NCBI GenBank assembly: GCA_030044775.1
Contig: JASICF010000417.1
Location: 1 to 8,682, forward strand
Direction: 5' to 3'
Origin: Candidatus Sulfotelmatobacter sp.
Lineage (GTDB): Bacteria; Acidobacteriota; Terriglobia; Terriglobales; Acidobacteriaceae
Length of the DNA stretch: 8,682 nt
Shown: in pieces, positions 1 to 7,320 of the stretch
Layout of the letters: every line of letters starts with the position of its first letter
Numbering within the stretch: position 1 is the first letter of the stretch
The notes under the pieces: model-generated
The model's input: the letters and a program-made list of their open reading frames with translations, nothing else
Database searches by the model: none
What the model was told of the DNA's origin: nothing
Made by a program: the position numbers and the translations under genes

Positions 1-1135
1 CTCCCAGCGCCAGCAACGAAACGTGCGGAAAGCGGTATACCGGATGCACTTTGGCAAACATTTTGAAATAATTGCCGTCGAGCGCGGCCGCATACGGCAC
101 CCGCGAGTAACCGAGCATCAACGAAAACACCGAGGCGAATGCCGCCACAATGATCAATCCGGTTACCATTCGCGCCGCCCACGCGCCATAAATCCGCTGC
201 ATAAACAACGACACGACATACAACCCACTGTTATTCTCGCCCGCCTGCAGCATCTCGCGCCACGGCACGACCGCAAGGATGCACAAGTTCATCATCAGAT
301 ATAGACACGCCACAAACAGAATAGAAAGCAGAAGGGCTCGCGGAATATTGCGTGTGGGATCCTTGATCTCATCGCCGATGTAGCAGACGTTGTAGTAACC
401 CCAGTAATCATAGGTCGCAACCAGCATCGCTCCGCCAAGCCCGGTGAAGAATCCTCCAGAAAGTCTGAACGCCCCGGGAGGAAAATCGAATGCAAGCGCG
501 GCATTAAAATGCGTGAGGCCGGCAAAAATGATCCAGCCAATCGTTCCCATTACGCCCAGCCACAGAATGTTAGAGAGTTTTCCGATCACCGTAATGCGGC
601 GATAGAGCAGCAGGATTGTGAAGAAGCAGATCACGACGGCCACCGCGGTTCCCGGCGTCACGATCCAACTCACTTGCAACGGCCCCGCCAACGGAATCGA
701 CACCGCCGCGGTATGGGTTGCGTACACCGTCTGCAGGCTCGGCCAGTAGTACGCCGCATAACCCGCCAGTCCAATGCAGCCCGTTGCAATCGAAAGCGGA
801 GCGCTGAACGAGAGCTGCCAGATGAAAAGAAAAGAAAGTAATCGTCCCCATTTTTTCGGACCGTAAATCTCTCTCAGATAGCGATATGGTCCGCCCGAGT
901 GCGGCAAAGCCGCACCCAGCTCCGCGGAAACCAGCCCGTCACAAACTGCGAGCAGCGCTCCGGCAACCCATCCCAGAAGCGCCTGCGGACCCCCCATCGC
1001 GGCTACCACCAGCGGCATGGTGATGAACGGCCCGACGCCGATCATGTCGATCATGTTCAGCGCAGTCGCGCTGCCCAGGCCCATACCGCGGATCAAAGTC
1101 GCAGGGCCGGCGTCCGGTCTAGTGGGAGATTCCAT
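1..1135 (-). CDS. APC-superfamily amino acid permease, 3' end cut by window edge
   Basis: The reading frame stays open from ATG at 1135 to base 1, giving 378 residues without a stop; family members are usually about 430-500 residues, so perhaps 50-120 residues lie outside. It is an inner-membrane secondary transporter, most like the LAT/amino acid-polyamine branch. Visible family marks are the helix 1 segment ALNMIDMIGVGPFITMP (residues 26-42), the helix 2 to loop signature AELGAALPHSGGPYRYLRE (about 71-89), a segment CYIGDEIKDPTRNIPRALL (about 251-269), and LGYSRVPYAAALDGNYF (about 341-357). Hydrophobic stretches fall at roughly 26-64, 99-127, 155-178, 187-206, 266-290 and 322-342. The start is well bounded: an in-frame TGA sits two codons upstream, so ATG 1135 is the first possible start; Met18 is the alternative. 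No Shine-Dalgarno is visible. It follows the deacetylase gene by 51 bp on the same strand. Substrate cannot be read from sequence. Confidence 0.93.
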   Translation of the reverse strand, partial: MESPTRPDAGPATLIRGMGLGSATALNMIDMIGVGPFITMPLVVAAMGGPQALLGWVAGALLAVCDGLVSAELGAALPHSGGPYRYLREIYGPKKWGRLLSFLFIWQLSFSAPLSIATGCIGLAGYAAYYWPSLQTVYATHTAAVSIPLAGPLQVSWIVTPGTAVAVVICFFTILLLYRRITVIGKLSNILWLGVMGTIGWIIFAGLTHFNAALAFDFPPGAFRLSGGFFTGLGGAMLVATYDYWGYYNVCYIGDEIKDPTRNIPRALLLSILFVACLYLMMNLCILAVVPWREMLQAGENNSGLYVVSLFMQRIYGAWAARMVTGLIIVAAFASVFSLMLGYSRVPYAAALDGNYFKMFAKVHPVYRFPHVSLLALG

Positions 1136-1186
1136 GAAAAGTCAGGCCGAGACGAAGAAGGATTCGGCTCACACAACCGCCGCAGG

Positions 1187-4042
1187 CTACTGCTTTTCGT
1201 GTCCCGCGCTCAGCAGATTCACATACAGCCGTACTGCGCCCGGTACTCCTGCCGGTAACTGTCGGAAGAATGCATATCCCGTGTAGATATAAATTCCCTT
1301 GCCGTAATGCGCCTCGATCAAGCCGCCTTTTTGTTCATTCTCCCCGGGATCATGGCACGCCAGTAGCGGCGTAAAGTGCTCATCCCACTTGTCCATGAAA
1401 TAGAGTCCGCGCTCCTGCACCCAGCCGTCAAAATCGCGCTGGGTAATTTCGTTAGGTGAATGAAAGATCGGATTATCCGGCACCAGAATCTCCACCGGCG
1501 ATTCCTCCACGGAAACGCGCGCGCGGCTGAGTTCCGCGGAATAAGGCGTGAAGTGGCCGCTGTTGAAATCTGCCACGCCGGTGTTGTACTGCACGACCAG
1601 CGTTCCCCCAGCCGATACAAAGTCGAGCAGGCGCTTATTGTTCTCAGCGACGGCTTTCTGCGTGTCATAGGCGCGAATTCCCAGCACCACGGTCTGATAT
1701 TGGCCGAGATCTTCAGTTGCAAGTTTTTCGGCAGGGATCGGCATCACCTTCATGCCTAGTTGCTGCAGCGCAGTTGGAATCTCATCGCCCGCGCCCATGA
1801 TGTAGCCGATTCTCAAATCATGCGGCACATCCACATCCACGATGCTCACCCGCTGCAGCGCCGGCTGGTAATAGTAAAAGCTGCCCAAATCCTCGCGAGC
1901 CACCAGCGAATATTCTTCGCTGAACTTGTCCGGCCCCACCTGGAACGTAGCGCGCAGTTGGGCTCGTCCTTCCTGCAGGCCGGCGGGGAATACAGTGAAA
2001 TGGAACTCCTGTTTCTCGCCGCGCTGCTTCAGTTCCACCGCTGTCCGCTGCGGTTCCGAGCGCCAGCCATCGGGCAATTCCAGAGTCAACACTCCACGCG
2101 AATCGCGATTCAGATTGCTGGTCACACCAACAGTCACTGTAGAACTCGACCCGTTATGCGTGGAGATGACCTGCGTTCCTGGTTCCAGCGCGACGGAGAA
2201 TGCCGGCACAACCGCCAGCGGCCGCGCTTCTTCCTTGCCGGACTCATCGACGAACGGCGTAACTACCGTCCCCTGAATCGAGTTCTTCATTTTGCCTTCG
2301 TGTGAGCCCGGTTCGGCAACCGAGTATTCCACGCGCGCGTGCAGTGCCGGAGGTGGAAATGGCAGCGTCGCGAATTGCTCGTCATCGACGTGATTCAGGC
2401 TGTCGGTTTCCGGATTATCTCGATGCCAGTAGGGACGGGTGTACGCCGCATCCTTCGGCACTTGCAAGCGAAAAGTGGCATCGACCGTGTCGCCGGGCTT
2501 GATTGCAACTGGCCTCGTTTTATCGGACAGCGTGCCCCATCCCTTCGGCACCTCCAGCTTCAACGAATCGAGCCCGAGTCCTTGCTTTGATCCATTCTTG
2601 AATGTCACCGAGACGAAAAATTCCTGCCCGGGCGAAACTGCAGTCAGCGCATCGGTTTCCTTTTCGATAGCTTTATTCTTATCCGCGCGCGCAGAAACTA
2701 CTGCCGAGAGTTTCACATTCAATGCCAGATTCAGCGCATCTTCCGCCTGCCTGTGTTTCTCCTCCAGGCGAGCCAGCAGATCGGACTTCGCCTGCTCGCT
2801 CAACGAACTCTTGGCGACTTCCTCATCGGCATGACCCAGTCCCGATAAAACTTTAACCAGCGGCGAGATCGTAACAGAAGGATCGCTTCCTCTCGCGCGG
2901 TCGCTAGCCTGCGTAATCTGGTTACCGATCTCGCTCAATTCCTGCCGCAAGTGCGGCACCCGCGATTCATCGGGGCCCAATCGCTGTGCGAGGCCGGAGA
3001 GTGTCGTATCAATGCCCTGAAAAAAATCCTTCTCGTGCCCGTCTTTGTCGAGCTTCGCCGGCTCGACCGAATCGACCAGCTTGTAAAACGCGAACCGGTC
3101 TCCGGGATCTATACTCCAGTTTGCCGCGCCCTGCGAGAGTTGATGGCGCAATCCTTCCATGGCGAATTGCGCATACGACATTCCAAGATCGGCGCTGTGC
3201 TCGCCCGTATTCAACTTCACAGTCCAATTTGCATCCGCGCAAGTCATTGCGCCAAAGCCGCAGACGTTCCCGATGTAAAGCTTTCTTGCCTGCCACGGTT
3301 GAAGTCCCTGCGCAATTTGCTCGGGAAAGCGCTTGGGATCGGCCGCCGCTCGAAACGCTTCCTGCATCAGAATGCTCGACGCCTGGTGATGCCCATGCCC
3401 GTCCCGCGTTGTGCCGGAAAAGCGCGCCACCAGAACATCCGGACGGTATGTTCGAATCACGCGCACCATGTCGCCCAGCGCAATATCGTGCCCGCCCCAT
3501 TTCGCAAATGTCTCCTCCGCGCTCTTGGAAAAACCAAAATCGGCCACGCGCGTAAATCTTTCCTGCACGCCGTAGTATTCGTCCGCCGCCAGTAACTCCA
3601 GCGTGCGCAGTACGCCCAGCACGTCGAACAGATTGCTGCCAAGCTTGTTCTGTCCGCCCTCGCCGCGGTTCAGCGTCAGCAACAACACCCGGTCGCCGTG
3701 TCCGCGCGATTCCAGAGTGAGCAATCCGCCATCTTCATCGTCGGGATGTGCCACTGCCTGCATCAACTGCGCGGTGGTGCCCAGCTTTCTCAGCATCAGG
3801 CGCAATCCAACCATTCCTTCGTCTTGCGCGATTTCCGGCGGAGATCCCTGATATGGAAGCTGGGGAAAGTTGGTTGCATCGGGCGCAACGGGGAAATGCT
3901 GCTCCGCGGCCTCGAATGTAGGCGCATCCGGCCGGTGTTCTTGCGCGAAAGCCAGGAGCAAGCCTGAAACCGCGAGCAGTAGCGCAGGGGCAGCGGCCAG
4001 GATCGTCGAACTTCTTACGATGTGGGAAGCCAGCCGCATCAT
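1187..4042 (-). CDS. Secreted multidomain LmbE/PIG-L family deacetylase with ThuA/GATase-like C-terminus
   Basis: The product is 951 residues from ATG 4042. The frame extends to a TTG at 4138, but ATG 4042 (or the adjacent ATG 4039) puts a normal signal peptide at the N-terminus: charged start, hydrophobic core ILAAAPALLLAVSGLLLAFA, and likely cleavage after AFA near residue 33. It is therefore probably exported. The PIG-L zinc hydrolase domain spans about residues 85-260. It has AHPDDED (His99, Asp101 as metal ligands, Asp102 as likely base), NRGEGGQNKLG (about 125-135), and a DGHGHHQ cluster (214-220) supplying the third metal ligand. Enzymes of this fold remove N-acetyl groups from GlcNAc-type sugars. 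Next comes a helical linker (about 355-465), then two beta-sandwich-like regions (about 468-530 and 620-705) with the recurring pattern L-E-(V/L)-P-(K/D)-G-W. The C-terminal Rossmann-like domain (about 734-943; IGYIMGAGDEIP, VVLGIRAYD, FVSAGGTLVVQYNT) resembles ThuA/class I GATase-like domains. The protein is much longer than the roughly 230-residue cytosolic LmbE enzymes. Actual substrate unknown. Confidence 0.9.
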   Translation of the reverse strand: MMRLASHIVRSSTILAAAPALLLAVSGLLLAFAQEHRPDAPTFEAAEQHFPVAPDATNFPQLPYQGSPPEIAQDEGMVGLRLMLRKLGTTAQLMQAVAHPDDEDGGLLTLESRGHGDRVLLLTLNRGEGGQNKLGSNLFDVLGVLRTLELLAADEYYGVQERFTRVADFGFSKSAEETFAKWGGHDIALGDMVRVIRTYRPDVLVARFSGTTRDGHGHHQASSILMQEAFRAAADPKRFPEQIAQGLQPWQARKLYIGNVCGFGAMTCADANWTVKLNTGEHSADLGMSYAQFAMEGLRHQLSQGAANWSIDPGDRFAFYKLVDSVEPAKLDKDGHEKDFFQGIDTTLSGLAQRLGPDESRVPHLRQELSEIGNQITQASDRARGSDPSVTISPLVKVLSGLGHADEEVAKSSLSEQAKSDLLARLEEKHRQAEDALNLALNVKLSAVVSARADKNKAIEKETDALTAVSPGQEFFVSVTFKNGSKQGLGLDSLKLEVPKGWGTLSDKTRPVAIKPGDTVDATFRLQVPKDAAYTRPYWHRDNPETDSLNHVDDEQFATLPFPPPALHARVEYSVAEPGSHEGKMKNSIQGTVVTPFVDESGKEEARPLAVVPAFSVALEPGTQVISTHNGSSSTVTVGVTSNLNRDSRGVLTLELPDGWRSEPQRTAVELKQRGEKQEFHFTVFPAGLQEGRAQLRATFQVGPDKFSEEYSLVAREDLGSFYYYQPALQRVSIVDVDVPHDLRIGYIMGAGDEIPTALQQLGMKVMPIPAEKLATEDLGQYQTVVLGIRAYDTQKAVAENNKRLLDFVSAGGTLVVQYNTGVADFNSGHFTPYSAELSRARVSVEESPVEILVPDNPIFHSPNEITQRDFDGWVQERGLYFMDKWDEHFTPLLACHDPGENEQKGGLIEAHYGKGIYIYTGYAFFRQLPAGVPGAVRLYVNLLSAGHEKQ

Positions 4043-4210
4043 GCGGCGTGAGCGATGCTGTAACAAATACAAATAAAGATCGTTGCGTCCGGTTCGAGTC
4101 ACTCTACAAGGATGGGGCCTAAGTCCTCTTTGACGCAAATTTTTTCCTTCACCAGGAATCGTTCGACTTCAATTCAGTAGATTTCGCCGCGAAAAACGCG
4201 GACTCTTTGA

Positions 4211-6607
4211 CTATCGCCCGCCTTCCTTCAGCGCGTCCCGGCATTCACTGCCCGCGGTCAGCACCTGATCAAACGAGGGGTCTTTGCGCAGATCTTTCAG
4301 CAGCGGATCATCCAGCAGCGCCGAGTACGCGCAGTAATTTTGTTGTACCGCCGCTTTCAGCAGCCGCATCGCAGCTTCTGTTTGGCCGCACTCCGCCATC
4401 AAGGCGCCCACGTGATACCACGCCTCGGGGTCGGGTTCAGTCATCACCGACGCCTCCGCATCGTGAGCGATTTTATCCATGTCCGGGGGCCGCGGCGACT
4501 GGGTGCACGCCACCGTCAAGTCGTGATGATAGTAAGCCGCTTTCGGCGTCTCCCGTGCGGCGATGCGCGCCTGTGCCAGGTTTCCCTTCGCCAAATAAAC
4601 GTACGGTGTGACCCACGCAGCCCACTCCGACCCCGCGTCCAGATGAATGAAATTCAGCGCCTGATCCGGCTGACCCAGTTCCAGGAACGCCCACGCGCAC
4701 GAGCGGAAATTGAAATTGCCCGGGTCGATGGTTAGCGCCGTCTCGCACTCCTGCGCTGCCTTCTCCTGCATCCCGCCATATCTCAGCACATAGCTCAACG
4801 CAAAGTGAGCGTCGGCGCTGTCCGGCCTGCGGCGCAGCAACTCCGTAGCCGATTGATAAGCTCGGCCAAGGTCGCCCCGCTCCACGCGATTGGTAATCAA
4901 ACGGCTCGAAGCCATAACCAGGTTCGGATCGAGCGTCAGCGCCCGCTCATACGCTGCGTTGGATTTCTGGAACATGGTTTCGCCGCCGCCACCGTAATCC
5001 GAATCGTAATAATAGCGATTACCCAATGCCTCCCACGCCGGCGCATAGCCGGGATCATTCGCAACCACATGTTCGAGAACGGCGATCGCGTCTTTGTTCG
5101 CTTGACCGTCGTGCGGCAACGCCACGCTATGTAGATAGAGATCGTAAGCTTCCTGGCTCTTCGGCCGCGCTGCCGTGTTGTAAGCGCCTCCAGCCCCCAG
5201 AAGCGGCATCAGTCCGTGCTGCACCTGCGTGGTCAGTTGGTTTTGCAGGGAAATCAAATCGTTCACCGGAGCATTGACGGTTGTCTGCCAGAGCAGCCGG
5301 TCATCCGTCGCCCCGACCGCTTCGAGAGTCACTGTCAGCCGGTCGCCCTGCCGCAAAAAGTTTCCGGTGAGCAGGCGCCCCACGTGCAGTTGCTGACCAA
5401 CATTTCGCAGATCCAAATCCGCTCCCACGTACTTGCGCGTTGCCGCCGACGGCCGCACATCGAGCGAGCGGGAATACGAGAGCACGCTGGTGAGTTCGTC
5501 GGCCAGGGCAAAACGCAGGTAATCGACGGAATAGTCTCCATTCTCGTTCTGCAGGGGCAAAACTGCGATCGCATGCTGCAGCTCCGCGTTCGCGATCGAC
5601 CGATGCTTCACCCAGTACGCTCCCACCGCCGCGAGCACGGTAACCAGCAACGCCGCCGTCCCGCCGAGCACCCAGTAAAGCCAGCGATTGTCCGTTGCCC
5701 TGCCGAATGTCGTGCTTGCGACCCGCAGCCGTGCCGGGTGCAGCGCGCTTCGAACCTGCCCTGACTCCGTTTCCCGCTTCAGTTGCTGCAGATCGGCCTT
5801 CATCTGCGCCGCGCTCTGGTAGCGCTGTCCGCGGTCCTTCTCCATCGCCTTGCCGATGATGCCTTCCAGTTCCACTGGCACTTTCGGATTCACTTCTGCC
5901 GGCGGGATCGGTTTGGCGTGCAGCACCGCATCCAGCGTCATCAGCGAGTTCTTGCCGGAAAAGGGTTTCTTGCCGGTCGCCATTTCGTACATCACTACGC
6001 CGAAGGAAAACAGATCGCTGCGAAAATCTATCTCCTCGCTTCGCGCCTGTTCCGGAGACATGTACACCGCGGTTCCCGGTATTACCCCAACCGCCGTGAG
6101 CGAATCCTCGGCCACGGCGCTATCGCTGTCGGTCCCGACGTTATGCACCAGCTTGGCCAGGCCAAAATCGAGCACTTTTACCTGTCTGCTGGGGGTCAAG
6201 AAAATGTTTGCCGGTTTGATGTCCCGATGCACAATCCCCTTGGCGTGAGACGCCGCCAGCGCATCCGCGACCTGAATGCTGATCTCGAGCAACTTATCGG
6301 TTTCAACCGGCTTCTCGACTTGCTTCAGGCTCTCGCCTTCCAGTTTTTCCATCACGATGAAGGGATGCCCGTTGTTGTCTTCAATTCCGTGGATGGTGCA
6401 GATGTTCGGATGATTCAGCAGGGAAGCGGCTCTGGCTTCGCGCTCAAAACGCTCTAGCGACTTGGGATCGCCGGCGAGATTATCCGGGATAAACTTCAGG
6501 GCGACATGCCGCCCCAGTTTGAGGTCCTCAGCCTCAAACACCACGCCCATGCCGCCCCCGCCCAGTTTGCCCAGGATACGGTAATGGGAAACGGTCTGGC
6601 CGATCAT
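4211..6607 (-). CDS. Membrane serine/threonine protein kinase with TolB/FlgO-like and TPR extracytoplasmic region
   Basis: The protein has 798 residues, starting at ATG 6607 with MIGQTVSHYRIL just before the kinase fold. All kinase motifs are intact: Gly-rich loop GKLGGGGMGVV (13-23), VALK Lys38, helix C Glu57, HRDIKPAN (127-134, catalytic Asp129), DFG (147-149), and MSPEQ (183-187). It should be an active Hanks-type kinase of the PknB group acting in the cytoplasm. A single membrane helix lies at about 309-333 (WLYWVLGGTAALLVTVLAAV onward). Beyond it, residues about 345-465 (IAVLPLQ, YLRFALADELTSVLS, GRLLTGNFLRQGDRLTV) resemble the TolB N-terminal/FlgO-like module. The rest is helical and TPR-like (about 503-780), with typical repeats such as DAIAVLEHVVANDPGYAPAW and AAQECETALTIDPGN. 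The outer part is therefore likely a protein- or ligand-binding sensor. The gene has its own promoter-like sequence; the deacetylase start lies 168 bp past its stop. Targets are unknown. Confidence 0.95.
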   Translation of the reverse strand: MIGQTVSHYRILGKLGGGGMGVVFEAEDLKLGRHVALKFIPDNLAGDPKSLERFEREARAASLLNHPNICTIHGIEDNNGHPFIVMEKLEGESLKQVEKPVETDKLLEISIQVADALAASHAKGIVHRDIKPANIFLTPSRQVKVLDFGLAKLVHNVGTDSDSAVAEDSLTAVGVIPGTAVYMSPEQARSEEIDFRSDLFSFGVVMYEMATGKKPFSGKNSLMTLDAVLHAKPIPPAEVNPKVPVELEGIIGKAMEKDRGQRYQSAAQMKADLQQLKRETESGQVRSALHPARLRVASTTFGRATDNRWLYWVLGGTAALLVTVLAAVGAYWVKHRSIANAELQHAIAVLPLQNENGDYSVDYLRFALADELTSVLSYSRSLDVRPSAATRKYVGADLDLRNVGQQLHVGRLLTGNFLRQGDRLTVTLEAVGATDDRLLWQTTVNAPVNDLISLQNQLTTQVQHGLMPLLGAGGAYNTAARPKSQEAYDLYLHSVALPHDGQANKDAIAVLEHVVANDPGYAPAWEALGNRYYYDSDYGGGGETMFQKSNAAYERALTLDPNLVMASSRLITNRVERGDLGRAYQSATELLRRRPDSADAHFALSYVLRYGGMQEKAAQECETALTIDPGNFNFRSCAWAFLELGQPDQALNFIHLDAGSEWAAWVTPYVYLAKGNLAQARIAARETPKAAYYHHDLTVACTQSPRPPDMDKIAHDAEASVMTEPDPEAWYHVGALMAECGQTEAAMRLLKAAVQQNYCAYSALLDDPLLKDLRKDPSFDQVLTAGSECRDALKEGGR

Positions 6608-6634
6608 GAAAGGACTAAGCCCCCAACCGCGGTA

Positions 6635-6663
6635 ATGTTAGGCTCGTCGGCAACTCCGGTCAA
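6635..6663 (-). promoter_or_regulatory. Probable sigma70-type promoter of the kinase gene
   Basis: On the minus strand TTGACC (6663-6658) is followed after exactly 17 bases by TAACAT (6640-6635). The -35 box matches the TTGACA consensus at five of six positions, and the -10 keeps the key TA....AT bases. The -10 box ends 27 bases before the kinase ATG, so the untranslated leader would be about 20 bases. No Shine-Dalgarno-like sequence is seen in that leader. Confidence 0.6.
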
Positions 6664-6667
6664 CCGG
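6656..6667. promoter_or_regulatory. Inverted repeat over the kinase -35 box, possible operator
   Basis: The 12-base sequence CCGGTCAACCGG is an inverted repeat (CCGGT-CA-ACCGG) lying across the -35 box of the predicted kinase promoter. A further ACCGG occurs at 6677-6681 and the palindrome ACCGGT at 6786-6791. A repressor or activator site is possible, but short inverted repeats arise often by chance in GC-rich DNA. Confidence 0.25.
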
Positions 6668-6816
6668 GACGACCGTACCGGGCGAGTCTCTTTCCATTGA
6701 AAGTTGAACATTAACATCCGCTCACATCGTCTTCGTTCCCAAACTGACAATAACCCTGACCTTTTGTGTTGCATTTTCTAGGGATACCGGTTGCAAGGGT
6801 TGGGGGGAAGACTAAC

Positions 6817-6852
6817 ATGAGTCTGCGCTGTTTGACTTCTCATCCTGAGTAA
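6817..6852 (+). other. Tiny ORF (11 codons), possible leader peptide before the DUF2934-like gene
   Basis: ATG at 6817 opens MSLRCLTSHPE and ends at TAA 6850-6852. A purine-rich GGGGGGAAG (6802-6810) ends six bases before the ATG, a good Shine-Dalgarno position and the best such site in this intergenic region. A hairpin follows immediately at 6854-6870. This order (RBS, short ORF, hairpin, gene 44 bases later) resembles a translational attenuator. Against it, the 3' half of the ORF coincides with a TCATCCTGA repeat-like sequence, so it may not be selected as coding. Confidence 0.2.
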
Positions 6853-6879
6853 GCGCTTTTTTGCAAAGCGAAGAGCGAA
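6839..6879 (+). repeat. Degenerate TCATCCYGA repeat-like element with a poly-T loop hairpin
   Basis: TCATCCTGA (6840-6848) is followed by a six base-pair hairpin, CGCTTT (6854-6859) pairing with AAAGCG (6865-6870) around a five-base loop, and then GAAGAGCGAAT. The layout parallels the stronger element at 7321-7362 on the other side of the DUF2934-like gene: same nine-base opening, same orientation, and a T-run at the hairpin apex. The outer stem of that second element is not conserved here, so this copy is weaker or eroded. Confidence 0.35.
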
Positions 6880-6895
6880 TATCAAGGCATTTCAA

Positions 6896-7252
6896 ATGGA
6901 GCCGACTTCACACAACCACCCGCCGCACCTGCTGGAGGCCATTCGCCGCCGCGCCGCCGAACTCTTCCGCCTCAGCGGAGGCATAGCCGGCAGGGATATT
7001 GAGAATTGGTGCCGGGCCGAAGCGGAGATTTTGCGTGAGTCGACTGGCCAGTCCCTCCGCCGCGCGATTGTCATCAACCTTGCCGGCGTAGTCTACACCG
7101 GCGAGTACGATGTATCTTCAGCCGATGGCTACGCACCCGGAGAATGGAAAGCGGGCGATCGCATCCCAGTCCGCCTTGCCGGCGATCAACTCTACCTTCG
7201 CCGGCCAAACGGCCGCGAATTACAGACCACAGTCGTGAAAAGAATTGGCTAA
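6896..7252 (+). CDS. Small DUF2934-like protein with a C-terminal beta-rich segment
   Basis: The product is 118 residues, starting at ATG 6896 with AAGG (6884-6887) eight bases upstream as a plausible Shine-Dalgarno. Residues about 11-48 match the DUF2934 pattern: an IRRRAAELFRLSG helix, a short Gly-containing turn, then DIENWCRAEAEIL. Families with this helix pair are common in Acidobacteriota and have no established function. Residues about 55-118 form a second segment with alternating hydrophobic residues (RRAIVINLAGVVYTGEYD, DRIPVRLAGDQLYLRRPNG), which suggests a small beta barrel or sheet. No signal peptide, membrane helix or catalytic motif is visible, so it is probably cytoplasmic. It is divergent from the kinase gene and convergent with the ATP-grasp gene, so it is likely transcribed alone. 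Helix-rich N-terminus plus a basic C-terminus would allow a nucleic-acid or protein adaptor role, but that is speculation. Confidence 0.85.
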   Translation: MEPTSHNHPPHLLEAIRRRAAELFRLSGGIAGRDIENWCRAEAEILRESTGQSLRRAIVINLAGVVYTGEYDVSSADGYAPGEWKAGDRIPVRLAGDQLYLRRPNGRELQTTVVKRIG

Positions 7253-7267
7253 AACTTCTTCAACAAA

Positions 7268-7316
7268 AGATAAAGATTTAAAGATAAAAAGATTAAAGAT
7301 TAAAGATTAAAGATAA
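7268..7316 (+). repeat. AT-rich heptanucleotide microsatellite (GATTAAA)
   Basis: Three perfect copies of GATTAAA occupy 7291-7311, followed by a partial GATAA. Degenerate GATAAAG/ATTTAAA-type units precede them from about 7268. The tract starts 16 bases after the DUF2934-like stop codon and contrasts sharply with the surrounding GC-rich DNA. Such tracts can change length by slippage; here it is intergenic and no reading frame would be affected. Confidence 0.8.
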
Positions 7317-7320
7317 CCAC

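Noticed and set aside
23..1258. Several 80-120 codon frames on both strands over the permease region
   Set aside because: The minus-strand permease frame is continuous from 1135 to base 1 with strong APC motifs and explains the region.
2951..3595. Long plus-strand open frame (about 214 codons) opposite the deacetylase gene
   Set aside because: It lies antisense to the PIG-L coding sequence, whose family motifs are clear. Its composition is Arg/His/Cys-rich with no recognisable motif, typical of a shadow frame in GC-rich DNA.
4043..4140. Promoter for the deacetylase gene
   Set aside because: AT-rich sequence near 4062-4080 suggests a promoter, but no -35/-10 pair with acceptable spacing could be identified.
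4187..4201. Small hairpin CCGCG-AAAAA-CGCGG just past the kinase stop codon
   Set aside because: Only five pairs and no following T-run on the minus strand, so it is not a supportable terminator.
4126..4211. Direct repeat CTCTTTGAC at 4126-4134 and 4203-4211
   Set aside because: Nine bases, 77 apart, with the second copy overlapping the kinase stop; chance is likely and no site or duplication boundary is evident.
5783..6457. Plus-strand open frame (about 224 codons) opposite the kinase domain
   Set aside because: It mirrors the conserved kinase motifs on the minus strand and shows no protein signature of its own.
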